The notes: a model not told the origin generated them from the sequence alone. 64,000 nt of DNA from JBBQFI01 sp038321775 (GCA_038321775.1 JBBQFI010000009.1:99372-163371), one strand, 5' to 3'. Counted from the first letter of the stretch, positions 9,142 through 17,800 are shown. Translations and numbers: made by a program.

Positions 9142-9911
9142 AACTCGGCTTGCGCGTCTTCGAGCTGCGAGAGATCGCCGCTGAATTTTATTTGCAAACG
9201 TGGCGCTTCATCAGGAAACGAGAATTTACCGAGCTCGTTGACGACTTGTTGAACAAGTTTCAGGCGCTCCTGCCATTCTTCTTCCGAACTCTCGGTTGAA
9301 GCCACGTAGTCTTCGCGTTTGATCAACTGGCCCGTGACGGAGACGCGAATACCGCAAAAAATTCCTTCGGCCTGGCTGACGGAGATTTGTTCCGGCGGAA
9401 AATAAATGTGGGCGCGAAATTTCGTGAGCTGCGCTCGCTGGGCGTTGGCGTTGGTTGAATGAATCGGGAAACTCACCGCGGCGTTGCGGATATCGAGCGC
9501 ATTAAGAAACGGCTGGCGATGGATCAGCGCCGCATAGTTGATGTCGAGCGCGATCTCGCTGATGAGGGCGCGGGTCGTTTCGCGGTGTTTGTAATCGAAG
9601 ATGCGAACGTTGCGCGCAACGAGACCGCGAAATGGATCAAGCGTGAGTCGCTGGATCGAAGCTTCGACGCCGTGCTTGTGCAGTTCTTCCACGACGCGAT
9701 AACGCCACTGGCGACCAAAACCTTTGCGCGCAAGATACCAGCCGCCTAACGACAATCCGGCAATAAGGAGTACGATGAGAAATCGAAATGCCAGACGCGC
9801 GAGCGAGAAAGGGCGACGTCCCAAACGCGGGCGCGTCATTCTTTTCGGCGGTTCGAGGACGGAAGACGGCATCGGAGTGAAGGAAGAAAGTTGATTGCGA
9901 TGTATGATCAA
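9069..9911 (-). CDS. AsmA-like protein, N-terminal fragment of a broken gene
   Basis: 280 residues: a cytoplasmic, Arg-rich start, a membrane anchor at about residues 40-62 (FRFLIVLLIAGLSLGGWYLA), then the first AsmA-type beta region. The frame ends in an artificial tail (NFENRNCRDEFGR) encoded by the inserted repeat. The intact protein would have been about 810 residues. It is divergent from the DUF420 gene, whose start overlaps this one by about 12 bp unless translation begins at the internal ATG at 9872 or 9839. It is either a true recent pseudogene or an assembly artefact. Confidence 0.8.
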   Translation of the reverse strand: MIIHRNQLSSFTPMPSSVLEPPKRMTRPRLGRRPFSLARLAFRFLIVLLIAGLSLGGWYLARKGFGRQWRYRVVEELHKHGVEASIQRLTLDPFRGLVARNVRIFDYKHRETTRALISEIALDINYAALIHRQPFLNALDIRNAAVSFPIHSTNANAQRAQLTKFRAHIYFPPEQISVSQAEGIFCGIRVSVTGQLIKREDYVASTESSEEEWQERLKLVQQVVNELGKFSFPDEAPRLQIKFSGDLSQLEDAQAELSLVGNQIRRGNFENRNCRDEFGR

Positions 9912-10379
9912 CGCAACACTCAGCCCGCGATGACCGTCACCGATCTACCTGCCGTAAACGCTTCGCTGAACTCCGTGAGCACGATTTTCATTTCGATCGG
10001 CTGGTATCTGATTCGGCGGGGACATTGGCGCAGTCACATCGCGTGCATGATTACCGCTGTGATTTCGTCGACAATTTTTCTCGGCTGCTACCTGACCTAT
10101 CACTATTACACCGGCGAAAAATCGACCCATTTCGCCGCGGGCGGCACCGTCGCGATTATTTATTTCACGATGTTGATTTCGCACATCCTGCTTGCCTTCG
10201 TCACGCTGCCGTTGGTGATCGCGACATTGATTCCAGTTTTCCGCCGACGTTGGGATCGTCACCGTCGCATCGCGCGCTGGACCATGCCGATCTGGCTTTA
10301 CGTTTCGGTCACGGGCGTGCTTGTTTATCTCATGCTCTACAAATGGTTCCCGCCGCCGAATCTTGCGTTAGGCGGTTAG
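9900..10379 (+). CDS. DUF420 membrane protein (CtaM-like)
   Basis: About 159 residues with four predicted transmembrane helices (about 23-38, 48-66, 80-106, 124-146). The opening LPAVNASLNSVSTIF, the histidines in CYLTYHYYTGEKSTHF and the HRRIARWTMPIWLYVSVTGV segment are typical of DUF420. In firmicutes a member (CtaM/YozB) is needed for maturation of haem-copper oxidases; that role here is inference. The ATG at 9900 has a purine-rich ribosome site (AGGAAGAAAG) about 10 bases upstream. The C-terminus carries a motif variant (GCGTTAGGC). Confidence 0.75.
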   Translation: MYDQRNTQPAMTVTDLPAVNASLNSVSTIFISIGWYLIRRGHWRSHIACMITAVISSTIFLGCYLTYHYYTGEKSTHFAAGGTVAIIYFTMLISHILLAFVTLPLVIATLIPVFRRRWDRHRRIARWTMPIWLYVSVTGVLVYLMLYKWFPPPNLALGG

Positions 10380-10422
10380 TTGATGTTTGATGAAAAGCGC
10401 GGTCCGAAACCGCGAGAAAAAT

Positions 10423-10869
10423 ATGGTTACGATCGCGACATTTAACGAGCCGGCCAAAGCGAAGCACTTGAAACAACGCCTGCAGGAATCGGGCTTGAAG
10501 GCGGACATTCATAATGAAGGCCATTTGCAGGCCGTCGCTTTTATGTCGAAGCCGCAGGCGAATTGGAAAGTGCTGGTGGATGAGGACGATTTTCCCGCAG
10601 CGAACAATCTTCTGGTGGAATGGGAGACAACCGATCCGGAAGTCGGCTCCGCGATTCATTGTCCGCAATGCGGTTCTTCGCGCATCGAGTATCCGCAGTT
10701 GACGCGAAAATTTCTGACGCCGGCGCTGGCGGGCATTCTCTTTGCGCTCAAGATTTTTCCGAAGGAATTTTATTGTCAGGATTGCCATTTTACCTGGAGC
10801 AACGCGAACCAAACCTCGCGCTATCGCTTCTGGAACCGATTCTTTTCCGGTCCGGAAAAACAGTCCTAG
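10423..10869 (+). CDS. DUF2007-type protein with zinc ribbon
   Basis: About 148 residues. The N-terminal part (VTIATFNEPAKAKHLKQRL through KVLVDEDDFPAANNLLVEW) resembles the small DUF2007 'putative signal transducing' fold. The C-terminal part has a CPQC ... CQDC pair spaced like a zinc ribbon, separated by a hydrophobic stretch (LTPALAGILFALKIF). The ATG at 10423 fits the domain better than the upstream frame start at 10387. Function unknown; it lies 44 bp after the DUF420 gene and may be co-transcribed with it. Confidence 0.65.
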   Translation: MVTIATFNEPAKAKHLKQRLQESGLKADIHNEGHLQAVAFMSKPQANWKVLVDEDDFPAANNLLVEWETTDPEVGSAIHCPQCGSSRIEYPQLTRKFLTPALAGILFALKIFPKEFYCQDCHFTWSNANQTSRYRFWNRFFSGPEKQS

Positions 10870-10961
10870 GCCAACGGTTTTGTGACCGTTGCGAAAGGGA
10901 CGGCAGTCTCCGTGCTGTCTGACAAATCGAGAATGCATAATTGCCCAAGGCGCATCCCGTC

Positions 10962-11786
10962 ATGAAATGGCTCTTTGTTTTGCTGCTCGCCATCATTATT
11001 TTCGGCGGCGCGGCCTTTTTTAGTTACAACATCTTCGTTAAACAGGAGATCGCCGTGCGACAGGAGCAAAAATCGGATGCTCCGCCACAAGCGACACCCG
11101 ATTTCGGATTGACGGAATTTCGCGCGGCGCAAGGTCTCAAGGAAAATGGCAAACTGACGGATGCGCGTTCCGCCTTGACGGCTTTCCTCGAACGATATCC
11201 GACTGGTCCGCACGCCGACGAAGCAAAGGATCTTCTCGGCGAGGTGAACATCACCATCCTGCTTTCGCGTTATCCCGCGCCGGACAAAACCGAATACACG
11301 GTGAAACGCGGCGACATCATCGCGCGCGTAGCGGCGAAAATGAAAACGACGCCGGACATGATCATGCGCATGAACAATATGAACGGCACGATGCTGCACA
11401 TCGGCGAGCATCTGCTGATTGCGCATCCGGATTTTTCGCTCTTCGTCCAACGCAACCAGCGCGTCGTCGTGCTTCTCGATCACGGCCAATTCTTCAAGCG
11501 CTACCACGTGCTCAATGTAAAATTGCTCACGCGCCAGTCTCCGAAAATCACGACGCACGTGGCCGACATTATGGCGTGGAAGTACGGAAAACGCGTCGGC
11601 TTCGGCAGCAAAGAATACGCAAGCAGCACGCGCTGGATTCGTCTCGCGGCCACGGGATATATTCTCTACGCCGAACCGAGTGGCGGAGTGCCGCCGCCGT
11701 CGCAGGGATTGCAAATGGAGGCCAAGGATTTGGTGGAATTGAGCACGCTTGTAAACAACAAGACCCCTGTCACCATTACTGATTGA
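10962..11786 (+). CDS. LysM protein with degenerate L,D-transpeptidase (YkuD) fold
   Basis: Membrane-anchored periplasmic protein (signal anchor MKWLFVLLLAIIIFGGAAFF). A short TPR-like segment follows at about residues 55-95 (GLKENGKLTDARSALTAFLE), then one LysM domain (EYTVKRGDIIARVAAKMKTT, about 108-152), then a region laid out like YkuD. Where active enzymes have HGT and a SxGCxR motif followed by 'D..eLy.lv..gTpV', this protein has QGLQMEAKDLVELSTLVNNK and PVTI. The catalytic cysteine and histidine are therefore missing, and it probably binds peptidoglycan without cross-linking it. The ATG at 10962 begins the signal anchor; a TTG at 10941 is possible. Confidence 0.72.
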   Translation: MKWLFVLLLAIIIFGGAAFFSYNIFVKQEIAVRQEQKSDAPPQATPDFGLTEFRAAQGLKENGKLTDARSALTAFLERYPTGPHADEAKDLLGEVNITILLSRYPAPDKTEYTVKRGDIIARVAAKMKTTPDMIMRMNNMNGTMLHIGEHLLIAHPDFSLFVQRNQRVVVLLDHGQFFKRYHVLNVKLLTRQSPKITTHVADIMAWKYGKRVGFGSKEYASSTRWIRLAATGYILYAEPSGGVPPPSQGLQMEAKDLVELSTLVNNKTPVTITD

Positions 11787-11804
11787 TTGTGAGGCTGGAA
11801 TGCC

Positions 11805-12803
11805 GTGGCTATTGAACCGCCTGTGCCGTTAATGAACGAATCGCATCCGCTCGATTTTGAAAAACCGATCTTCGAGCTGCAGCGCCGGCTTCAGGATCTG
11901 AAGAACCACTCCGACGAACACGAGCTCGATTTCGATTCCGAAGTCGAAGCGATGGAAACGAAAATTCGCGAAACGCGCCGCGAAATTTACAGCAGCCTCA
12001 CTGCCTGGCAGCGCGTGCAGATCGCACGACATACACAACGGCCGTTCGCGCTCGATTATCTTTCACGTTGTTTTACCGAATGGGTGGAACTGCACGGCGA
12101 TCGACTTTTTGGCGATGATAAAGCGATGCCGAGCGGATTGGCCAAACTCGGACCGTATCGTTGCGTCGTCGTGACGCATCAAAAAGGACGCGACACGAAA
12201 GAAAACGTGAAGCGAAATTTTGGTTGCGCTCATCCCGAAGGTTATCGCAAAGCATTGCGATTGATGCGGCTCGCCGAAAAATTTGGATTACCGGTCATCG
12301 CGCTTATCGACACTCCCGGCGCCTATCCCGGCGTCGGTTCGGAGGAGCGACACATTTCCGAAGCGATCGCCGTGAATTTGCGCGAGATGATGACGTTGCG
12401 CGTGCCGACAGTTGCTGTTGTCATCGGCGAAGGCGGATCTGGTGGCGCACTCGGCATTGGCGTAGCCGATCGCGTTTTGATTTTGGAAAACGCTTATTAT
12501 TCCGTCATCAGCCCGGAAGCGTGCTCGGCGATTTTGTGGAAGGATCGCAAGCATGCACCTGAAGCAGCGGAAGCGTTGAAACTCACGGCGCAGGATTTGG
12601 TAAAACTTGGAGTGGTTGACGAAGTCGTGCCGGAACCCGAAGGCGGCGCGCATCGCGATCACGATTTGGCGGCAGCCAATCTCGGCACGGCTTTGCGGCA
12701 GAATTTGCAGCGCATTGTCGACACGCCAATCGATGAGCTATTGGAGAAACGTTACAACAAATTCCGCGGGCTCGGAAATTTCGCGGAAGAAAAGCGCCCT
12801 TAA
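11805..12803 (+). CDS. accA: Acetyl-CoA carboxylase carboxyltransferase subunit alpha
   Basis: Carboxyltransferase alpha subunit of the multi-subunit acetyl-CoA carboxylase, which makes malonyl-CoA for fatty acid synthesis in complex with AccD. The crotonase-fold hallmarks ALIDTPGAYPGVGSEER and VVIGEGGSGGALGIGVAD are present, with the N-terminal helical part LDFEKPIFELQRRL. The length of 332 is near the usual 315-325. The start is GTG at 11805, preceded by GAGG at suitable spacing; the ATG at 11832 is the alternative. accD and accBC are not in the window. Confidence 0.95.
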   Translation: MAIEPPVPLMNESHPLDFEKPIFELQRRLQDLKNHSDEHELDFDSEVEAMETKIRETRREIYSSLTAWQRVQIARHTQRPFALDYLSRCFTEWVELHGDRLFGDDKAMPSGLAKLGPYRCVVVTHQKGRDTKENVKRNFGCAHPEGYRKALRLMRLAEKFGLPVIALIDTPGAYPGVGSEERHISEAIAVNLREMMTLRVPTVAVVIGEGGSGGALGIGVADRVLILENAYYSVISPEACSAILWKDRKHAPEAAEALKLTAQDLVKLGVVDEVVPEPEGGAHRDHDLAAANLGTALRQNLQRIVDTPIDELLEKRYNKFRGLGNFAEEKRP

Positions 12804-12805
12804 AC

Positions 12806-12898
12806 ATGCCGACCACTCAGCCACCGCAACCGAATCCAACTCCCACTCCGCCGCCGGAACCATTGCCACCAAATCCGCCCGAGCCGCCGATAGGATAG
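12806..12898 (+). CDS. Tiny proline-rich peptide (doubtful)
   Basis: A 30-codon frame starting 2 bases after the accA stop. It encodes MPTTQPPQPNPTPTPPPEPL and then PPNPPEPPIG, which is over half proline. I recognise no family and there is no clear ribosome site, although it could be read by coupling to accA. Its unusual composition and position make it worth recording, but it may be chance. Confidence 0.25.
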   Translation: MPTTQPPQPNPTPTPPPEPLPPNPPEPPIG

Positions 12899-12918
12899 AG
12901 TAATCGAGTCGGAAAAAA

Positions 12919-13284
12919 ATGTTTCGAACGATTGGCCGCGCATTTCTGATCGTAGTTTTATGCGCGTCAATCGGCGGCCCGTTGGTCGTGCTCCAATCCT
13001 TCGCCTGACCACGATGATTTTGCGATCCTTCCAACAGGTCTCGCTTGCGAAGGCTGTGTCGCAAGCTCTCGACGGCAATCATGCCTGTAATCTGTGCAAA
13101 AAAATTAACGCCTCGCAAAAAAAGGAAACGCCGCGCGTCCCCGATCGCCCCGATCTGATTTGCTCCACCCAACCTTTTCAAATCCCTTTTTCCTACCGGA
13201 ATTTTCAATACGCCGAGCGCCGTTCGCATCAACGAACGCGTCCAGGCACCGCAGGTCCCGCCGCCGCGGCGGATGTTTGCCTAA
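12919..13284 (+). pseudogene. Frameshifted small membrane protein with CxxC
   Basis: The ATG at 12919 opens a hydrophobic signal segment (MFRTIGRAFLIVVLCASIGG ... LQSFA) that hits TGA at 13006. One extra base there (TGG ACC) would give FAWTTM and continue in the next frame as ILRSFQQVSLAKAVSQALDG and NHACNLCKKINASQ. The tail NERVQAPQVPPPRRMFA lies back in the first frame and ends at the TAA of a GCCTAACGA motif (13279-13287). This is the pattern I associate with a small verrucomicrobial protein family (signal anchor, W-T-T, CxLCK, Pro-rich end). At least two frame disruptions separate the pieces, so it is either a decayed gene or a region of sequencing indels, helped by A-runs at about 13095 and 13120. 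Confidence 0.6.
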
Positions 13285-13388
13285 CGAGTCGTTAATTTCG
13301 CGCGGTGCGTGTGCACGATTCGCGGATTTTTCGTTAACCAGGAGCAATCGCGGGTTCGCGATTCATCCACACTTCAGGAGAAAGCGTT

Positions 13389-13842
13389 TTGAAAAATATT
13401 TACTGCCAGTCATTTTGACGTGCGAGCGTGCGATCTTTGCGGATGTTACACGCCGCAGCTCGAATCCTTGCCGCAAACGGCGGCAGAAACGCCGTTCGGC
13501 CAGCCCATCGTAACGCAACGATTCCTGACCGCCGAAAATCCCATCGTTTCAGCGGCCGGAAGGTTTCGCGATCGATCGCGGAACGGAATTCGGCCTGGGC
13601 GATGTCTCATCCTTGGCGCGCAGTTTGTTGTCTCCGGGGAGCATAAAGATGTCGATCGCTTCCGCGGAAAGCGCGCCGAAGACACCGGGATCACTTCGAC
13701 TTTCGTTGGTCCGCGAGTGGTTGCGTCTTTCGGAAAATTCAGTGCGGAAATTGGAGTCGATTTGCCGGTATCGATCGAAAACACCGCGCTGCAAGTCGTG
13801 CCCGATTATCGCATTCGCGGAGGAATTTCGATGCGGTTTTAG
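13389..13842 (+). pseudogene. Degraded outer-membrane beta-barrel protein
   Basis: Pieces of one longer protein appear in different frames. The N-terminus CDLCGCYTPQLESLP is near 13429, and PEGFAIDRGTEFGLGDVS is in another frame near 13558-13612. The C-terminal strands (GAQFVVSGEHKDVDRFRG, FVGPRVVASFGKFSAEIGVD, VVPDYRIRGGISMRF) run to the stop at 13842, ending in an aromatic residue as outer-membrane barrels do. The whole is 450 bp, whereas intact proteins with this CDLCGCYTP start are, from memory, about 400 residues. Large internal deletions are therefore likely. It follows the decayed CxxC protein, and I think the two belong together in relatives. Confidence 0.55.
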
Positions 13843-13850
13843 ACGATCGC

Positions 13851-14690
13851 CTAACGAACAGATTCCAGGACCGGCGGAGGCGACAAGGCTTCCTGCCCCG
13901 GCGGCGCGGTCGGGAACAAATAACGCAGCACCGGATCGACGCGCGCCGCCCATGCGCCTTCGCTGTGATCGCCGCCCTCGACTTCGCCGTATTGGAGATC
14001 GCCGTCGAGGCGCCAGCCTTTCTCGACCAAGGCATCGCGCAGTTTGCGCGCACGTTCCCAACCTTCTTCGTGCGTGCCGGTATCCAGCCAAATCTTTAAC
14101 GGCAATTTGTCTTCGAGTGATTCGACCATTCCATAAATCGCGCAGTCATCCCACCAGACCGAAGGAGACAGAACGGCGAGACGCGAGAAAAATTTCGGAT
14201 ACCAAAGGCCAAGCACAAGCGTGGCCAGGCCGCCTAACGAGGAGCCACCCAGGCCCGTGCTTTCGGGTCCGCGGTGGGTGCGATATTTGCGATCGATAAA
14301 CGGCTTCAACTCTTCGATCAAAAAACGTCCGTAATCTTTCAGCAAACCTTTGCTGCGTTTGCGCCCATCGTATTTGCCGCGGGTCGGCGCGTATTCGTGG
14401 ATCCGATCTTCACCGGTGTTCGCCACTGCCACGATGATGAGTGGCTCGATCAGAACCGCGCGGATGAGCCGCTGCGCGGTTTCGTCGACGCCCCATTCCA
14501 CACCGCCAAACGCGGTCGCGGCGTCGAAAACATTTTGTCCGTCGTGCAGGTAAAGGACGGGATAGCGTTTGCGCGACCAGCGCCGATAACTGCGCGGCAG
14601 ATAGACGAGCACATCGCGACGGTTCCCGAGGATTTTCGAGCGAAAACCAGGATGCTCCTTGATGTTACCGGTGAGCGTGTGTTCGGGCAT
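13851..14690 (-). CDS. Putative esterase (esterase D / enterochelin-esterase-like)
   Basis: Alpha/beta hydrolase of 279 residues. The nucleophile elbow is GGSSLGG and the catalytic histidine is probably in GGDHSEGAWAAR. The N-terminal VLVYLPRSYRR and YPVLYLHDGQNVFDA match the Fes/IroE-like 'putative esterase' family. The substrate is unknown. Its stop codon TAG lies inside a TCGTTAGGC motif copy at 13849-13857. It is divergent from the next esterase, with 144 bp between them that probably hold both promoters. Confidence 0.8.
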   Translation of the reverse strand: MPEHTLTGNIKEHPGFRSKILGNRRDVLVYLPRSYRRWSRKRYPVLYLHDGQNVFDAATAFGGVEWGVDETAQRLIRAVLIEPLIIVAVANTGEDRIHEYAPTRGKYDGRKRSKGLLKDYGRFLIEELKPFIDRKYRTHRGPESTGLGGSSLGGLATLVLGLWYPKFFSRLAVLSPSVWWDDCAIYGMVESLEDKLPLKIWLDTGTHEEGWERARKLRDALVEKGWRLDGDLQYGEVEGGDHSEGAWAARVDPVLRYLFPTAPPGQEALSPPPVLESVR

Positions 14691-14834
14691 GAAAGCAAAA
14701 CGCTTTCGCTGAACATTGCGGACTTGTCCAACTTTCGTGCGAGCGGGCGCACCTTTAAGGCGACCTCCGATTTATCTTGTGCGGGCGGGCTTCCCGCAAT
14801 AAGTCGGGCGGCTCCGAATGTCGCCTTTAACGCA

Positions 14835-15545
14835 ATGAACGAACGCTACATCAAATGGTGGACGCCTTATCTCAATCGTGAATTTGAGATGCTCGTTTTC
14901 GGCGACGGTGGCGGCCTGCCCCTTATCCTTTTCCCAACGTCATTCGGCCGCTATTCACAGAACAAGGATTTTCACGTCATCGATTCGGTCGCCGACTTCA
15001 TCGATAGTGGAAGAGTGACAGTTTATTGCCCGGATGCGATCGATCTCGACAGTTTCTACAACAAGGCGATTCATCCGGCCGATCGCATGCGCACGCATAA
15101 CGCCTACGAGAATGTGATTGTGCGCGACGTGTTCGATTTCGCGCGCCGCGAAGGTTCCTGTCACCGCGTGGCCGTGTGCGGCGCAAGCCTCGGCGCGTAT
15201 CACGCGTTAAACATCGCCTTCCGCCATCCTGATGTTGTTAGTCATCTCATCAGCATGAGCGGCGCATTCGACATCAGCGATTTCTTCAACGGTTATTACG
15301 ACGACAACATTTATTCTAACAGCCCGTACGATTACCTGCCGAACGAGCCCGATCCTTGGAAATTCAATCACATGAGCATCATTCTCGGCACGGGCGAATG
15401 GGATAACACCCGGCACGAAAGTCTGCGCATGTCTGCCATTCTGAGCGCGAAAGGAATTAATCACTGGCTCGACGATCGAAAGTGGTGTGGGCATGATTGG
15501 AATTACTGGCGCGAGATGCTGCCCTATTATTTATCGAAGCTGTAA
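14835..15545 (+). CDS. Putative esterase heading the ligase cluster
   Basis: 236 residues, alpha/beta hydrolase with nucleophile elbow CGASLGAYH and a C-terminal histidine in WCGHDWNYWREMLPYY. I chose the ATG at 14835 (MNERYIKWWTPYLNREFEM); the frame is open much further upstream, but that part is antisense to the neighbouring esterase. It is followed 32 bp later by an ATP-grasp ligase, with a GCCTAACGA copy between them. Position and composition suggest it hydrolyses or releases the product of the downstream ligases (inference). Confidence 0.75.
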   Translation: MNERYIKWWTPYLNREFEMLVFGDGGGLPLILFPTSFGRYSQNKDFHVIDSVADFIDSGRVTVYCPDAIDLDSFYNKAIHPADRMRTHNAYENVIVRDVFDFARREGSCHRVAVCGASLGAYHALNIAFRHPDVVSHLISMSGAFDISDFFNGYYDDNIYSNSPYDYLPNEPDPWKFNHMSIILGTGEWDNTRHESLRMSAILSAKGINHWLDDRKWCGHDWNYWREMLPYYLSKL

Positions 15546-15577
15546 TTCGCTCAGTTTAGCCTAACGAATAAAAATTT

Positions 15578-16543
15578 ATGAAAAAAATCGGAATTCTTTT
15601 TGGACAGGAGCACAGTTTTCCACCGGCCTTTGTCGAGCGCGTCAACGCAAAAACAGTCGGCCAGGATATTCGCGCGGAGTTCGTCAAGATCGACAAGGTC
15701 ATCCAGGGCGAGCCATGCGGTTACGAAGTCGTGATCGATCGCATTTCGCAGGATGTTCCGTTTTACCGCGCGTGGTTAAAGAATGCCGCGCTCACCGGCA
15801 CGGCCGTGGTGAACAATCCATTTTGGTGGAGCGCGGACGAGAAATTTTTCAACAACGCACTCGCGACCAGGATCGGCGTGGCGGTTCCGCGCACGGTGCT
15901 CTTGCCGTCCCATCAGGTCCCGCCGGACACGAATGACAATTCGTTTCGCAACCTCGCCTATCCGCTCGATTGGGAAGGAATTTTTGCCTACGTCGGTTGG
16001 CCGGCGTTCTTCAAACCATTTGCCGGCGGCGGCTGGAAAAATGTTTATCGCCTGAATAATTCCGAGGAATTTTTCCGCGCTTACAGCGAAACCGGCCAGC
16101 TCGTCATGATGTTGCAGGAGGAAGTGAAGTTCGAGATGTACTTCCGCTGTTACTCAATCGATCAACGCAATGTGCGCATCATGCCGTACGAACCGCGGCA
16201 CCCCTATCATTTGCGCTACCAAACCGAATGGCAGGCGCCGCGTGAAATTTTGCAAAAAGTCGAGGAAGGCGTGCTCACCTTGAACAAGTATCTCGGCTAC
16301 GATTTGAACACGGTGGAGTTTGCCATTCGCGACGGCGTTCCGCTTGCCATCGATTTCTGCAATCCTGCGCCCGATGCGGAAGCTGCGTCGGTCGGTCAGG
16401 GGAATTTTGAATGGGTGGTGGAAGCGGTTTCCGACATGGCGATTCGCAAAGCGCGCGAGCATGTTCCCGGGCGTGACAATTTAAGCTGGGGCAAATTCGT
16501 GCAAGCGGCTGCGACGAATCGGTCGTTAGGCGAACTGACGTAA
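15578..16543 (+). CDS. ATP-grasp ligase (RimK/Ddl-like)
   Basis: 321 residues with an ATP-grasp fold. The phosphate-binding lysine is about K146 (WPAFFKPFAGGGWKNV), the hinge is LQEEVKFEMYFR, and the metal ligands are seen as VEFAIRDGVPLAIDFCNPAP. Such enzymes join a carboxylate to an amine through an acyl-phosphate. It is not close enough to RimK, Ddl or glutathione synthetase to name a substrate. It sits in a same-strand run with a GCS2-like ligase, an aminopeptidase and another ATP-grasp-like protein. The C-terminus (NRSLGELT) is encoded by a motif copy. Confidence 0.8.
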   Translation: MKKIGILFGQEHSFPPAFVERVNAKTVGQDIRAEFVKIDKVIQGEPCGYEVVIDRISQDVPFYRAWLKNAALTGTAVVNNPFWWSADEKFFNNALATRIGVAVPRTVLLPSHQVPPDTNDNSFRNLAYPLDWEGIFAYVGWPAFFKPFAGGGWKNVYRLNNSEEFFRAYSETGQLVMMLQEEVKFEMYFRCYSIDQRNVRIMPYEPRHPYHLRYQTEWQAPREILQKVEEGVLTLNKYLGYDLNTVEFAIRDGVPLAIDFCNPAPDAEAASVGQGNFEWVVEAVSDMAIRKAREHVPGRDNLSWGKFVQAAATNRSLGELT

Positions 16544-16555
16544 CTGCGGCGTGCC

Positions 16556-16634
16556 GTCATCCCGAGCGAAAGCGAGGGACCTCGCATCGTCAGAGAGGAC
16601 GCTCGTAAGGTCCTGCGCTCACGCTCAGGATGAC
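16556..16634. repeat. REP/MITE-like element, copy 2
   Basis: Opens with GTCATCCCGAGCGAAAGCGA and closes with CGCTCACGCTCAGGATGAC, its imperfect inverted complement. It lies between the ATP-grasp gene and the GCS2-like gene. It is related to the element at 5608-5710 in its terminal sequences but is shorter, with a different core. Confidence 0.75.
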
Positions 16635-16669
16635 AGCGTGAGGTTTTCCGATAGTTTGAGCGCTTAGCA

Positions 16670-17800
16670 ATGAAAGATCACGTTTACACCCTCGGCATCG
16701 AGGAAGAATTCGCGATTGTTGATCCGGAGACGCGCGAATTGCGCTCGCACATTCAGGAGATTCTCGAAGGCGGAAAGGTCACGCTCAAAGAGCAGATCAA
16801 GCCGGAGATGCATCAATCGGTCGTCGAACTCGGCACTGAGATTTGCCAATCGATCGAGCATGCGCGTTCGCACGTGATCGAGCTGCGCAGCAAGCTGGCC
16901 GAACTTGCCGGCCGCGGCGGACTCAAGATCGCTTCCGTCGGGACGCATCCATTTTCACATTGGCGCGATCAGCTCATCACCGAGGGCGAACGTTACCAGG
17001 AAATCGTGAAGGACATGCAGTTGCTCGCGCGCGCGAATCTCATTTTCGGATTGCACGTGCACGTTGGTATTCCCGATCGCGAAACGGCGATTCATGTGAT
17101 GAATCAGACGCGCTATTTTCTGCCGCACATCTACGCGCTTTCGGTCAATTCGCCTTTCTGGGTCGGACACAACACCGGCTTAAAAGGATATCGCCTCAAA
17201 GTTTTCGAGCGTTTTCCGCGCACAGGAATTCCAGACGCGTTCGAATCGCTTTCCGAGTACGAGGATTACTGCAAGCTCCTCGTTCGGACCGGTTGCATCG
17301 ATAATCCAAAGAAAATCTGGTGGGACATTCGTCTGCATCCATTTTTCGACACTCTCGAAGTCCGTGTCTGTGATGCGCAATCACGCGTTGACGACACGCT
17401 CGCGATCGCCGCTCTCATTCAGGCCGTGGTCGCGAAACTGTTCAAACTGCTGCGGCAAAACACGACCTTCCGCGTTTATCGTCGCAGGCTGCTCGATGAA
17501 AATCGCTGGCGCGCTTCGCGTTATGGCATTGACGGCAAACTGATCGATTTCGGACGCGAAGCGGAAGTTGAGACGCGCAGTTTAATAAACGAATTGCTCG
17601 AATTCGTTTCGACCGAAGTAAATGAGCTGGGGAGTCAAAAGGAGATGGCACATATTGAGCGGATCATGCGCGAAGGCACCGGAGCGGATCGACAGCTCGC
17701 CGTTTTTGAACGCACTAACGACGTCCGCGCTGTTGTCGATCAAATCGTGCACGAGACCTACGAGCATTTGACGGTGCCGGAAGCGGCGGCGGCAAGCTAG
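16670..17800 (+). CDS. Carboxylate-amine ligase, GCS2/YbdK family
   Basis: 376 residues, a typical length. The N-terminal YTLGIEEEFAIVDPETREL is the glutamate-cysteine ligase type 2 signature, and the central FGLHVHVGIPDRETAI with later WWDIRLHPFFDTLEVRVCD form the active-site region. Family members make gamma-glutamyl or other amide bonds with ATP, and E. coli YbdK has weak glutamate-cysteine ligase activity. With two ATP-grasp neighbours and an aminopeptidase, a small-peptide pathway is more likely here than glutathione synthesis alone, but the product is unknown. Confidence 0.88.
   Translation: MKDHVYTLGIEEEFAIVDPETRELRSHIQEILEGGKVTLKEQIKPEMHQSVVELGTEICQSIEHARSHVIELRSKLAELAGRGGLKIASVGTHPFSHWRDQLITEGERYQEIVKDMQLLARANLIFGLHVHVGIPDRETAIHVMNQTRYFLPHIYALSVNSPFWVGHNTGLKGYRLKVFERFPRTGIPDAFESLSEYEDYCKLLVRTGCIDNPKKIWWDIRLHPFFDTLEVRVCDAQSRVDDTLAIAALIQAVVAKLFKLLRQNTTFRVYRRRLLDENRWRASRYGIDGKLIDFGREAEVETRSLINELLEFVSTEVNELGSQKEMAHIERIMREGTGADRQLAVFERTNDVRAVVDQIVHETYEHLTVPEAAAAS

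Noticed and set aside
12960..13295. A separate 111-residue protein
   Set aside because: Its useful part (QVSLAKAVSQALDG, CNLCK) continues the frame broken at 13006; the upstream start is inside the first reading frame of the same gene.
13160..13513. 117-residue plus-strand frame
   Set aside because: Arg/Ser-rich out-of-frame reading across two decayed genes; no family resemblance.
14274..14834. Upstream extension of the 14835 esterase frame
   Set aside because: It is antisense to the intact esterase at 13851-14690 and shows no hydrolase features.
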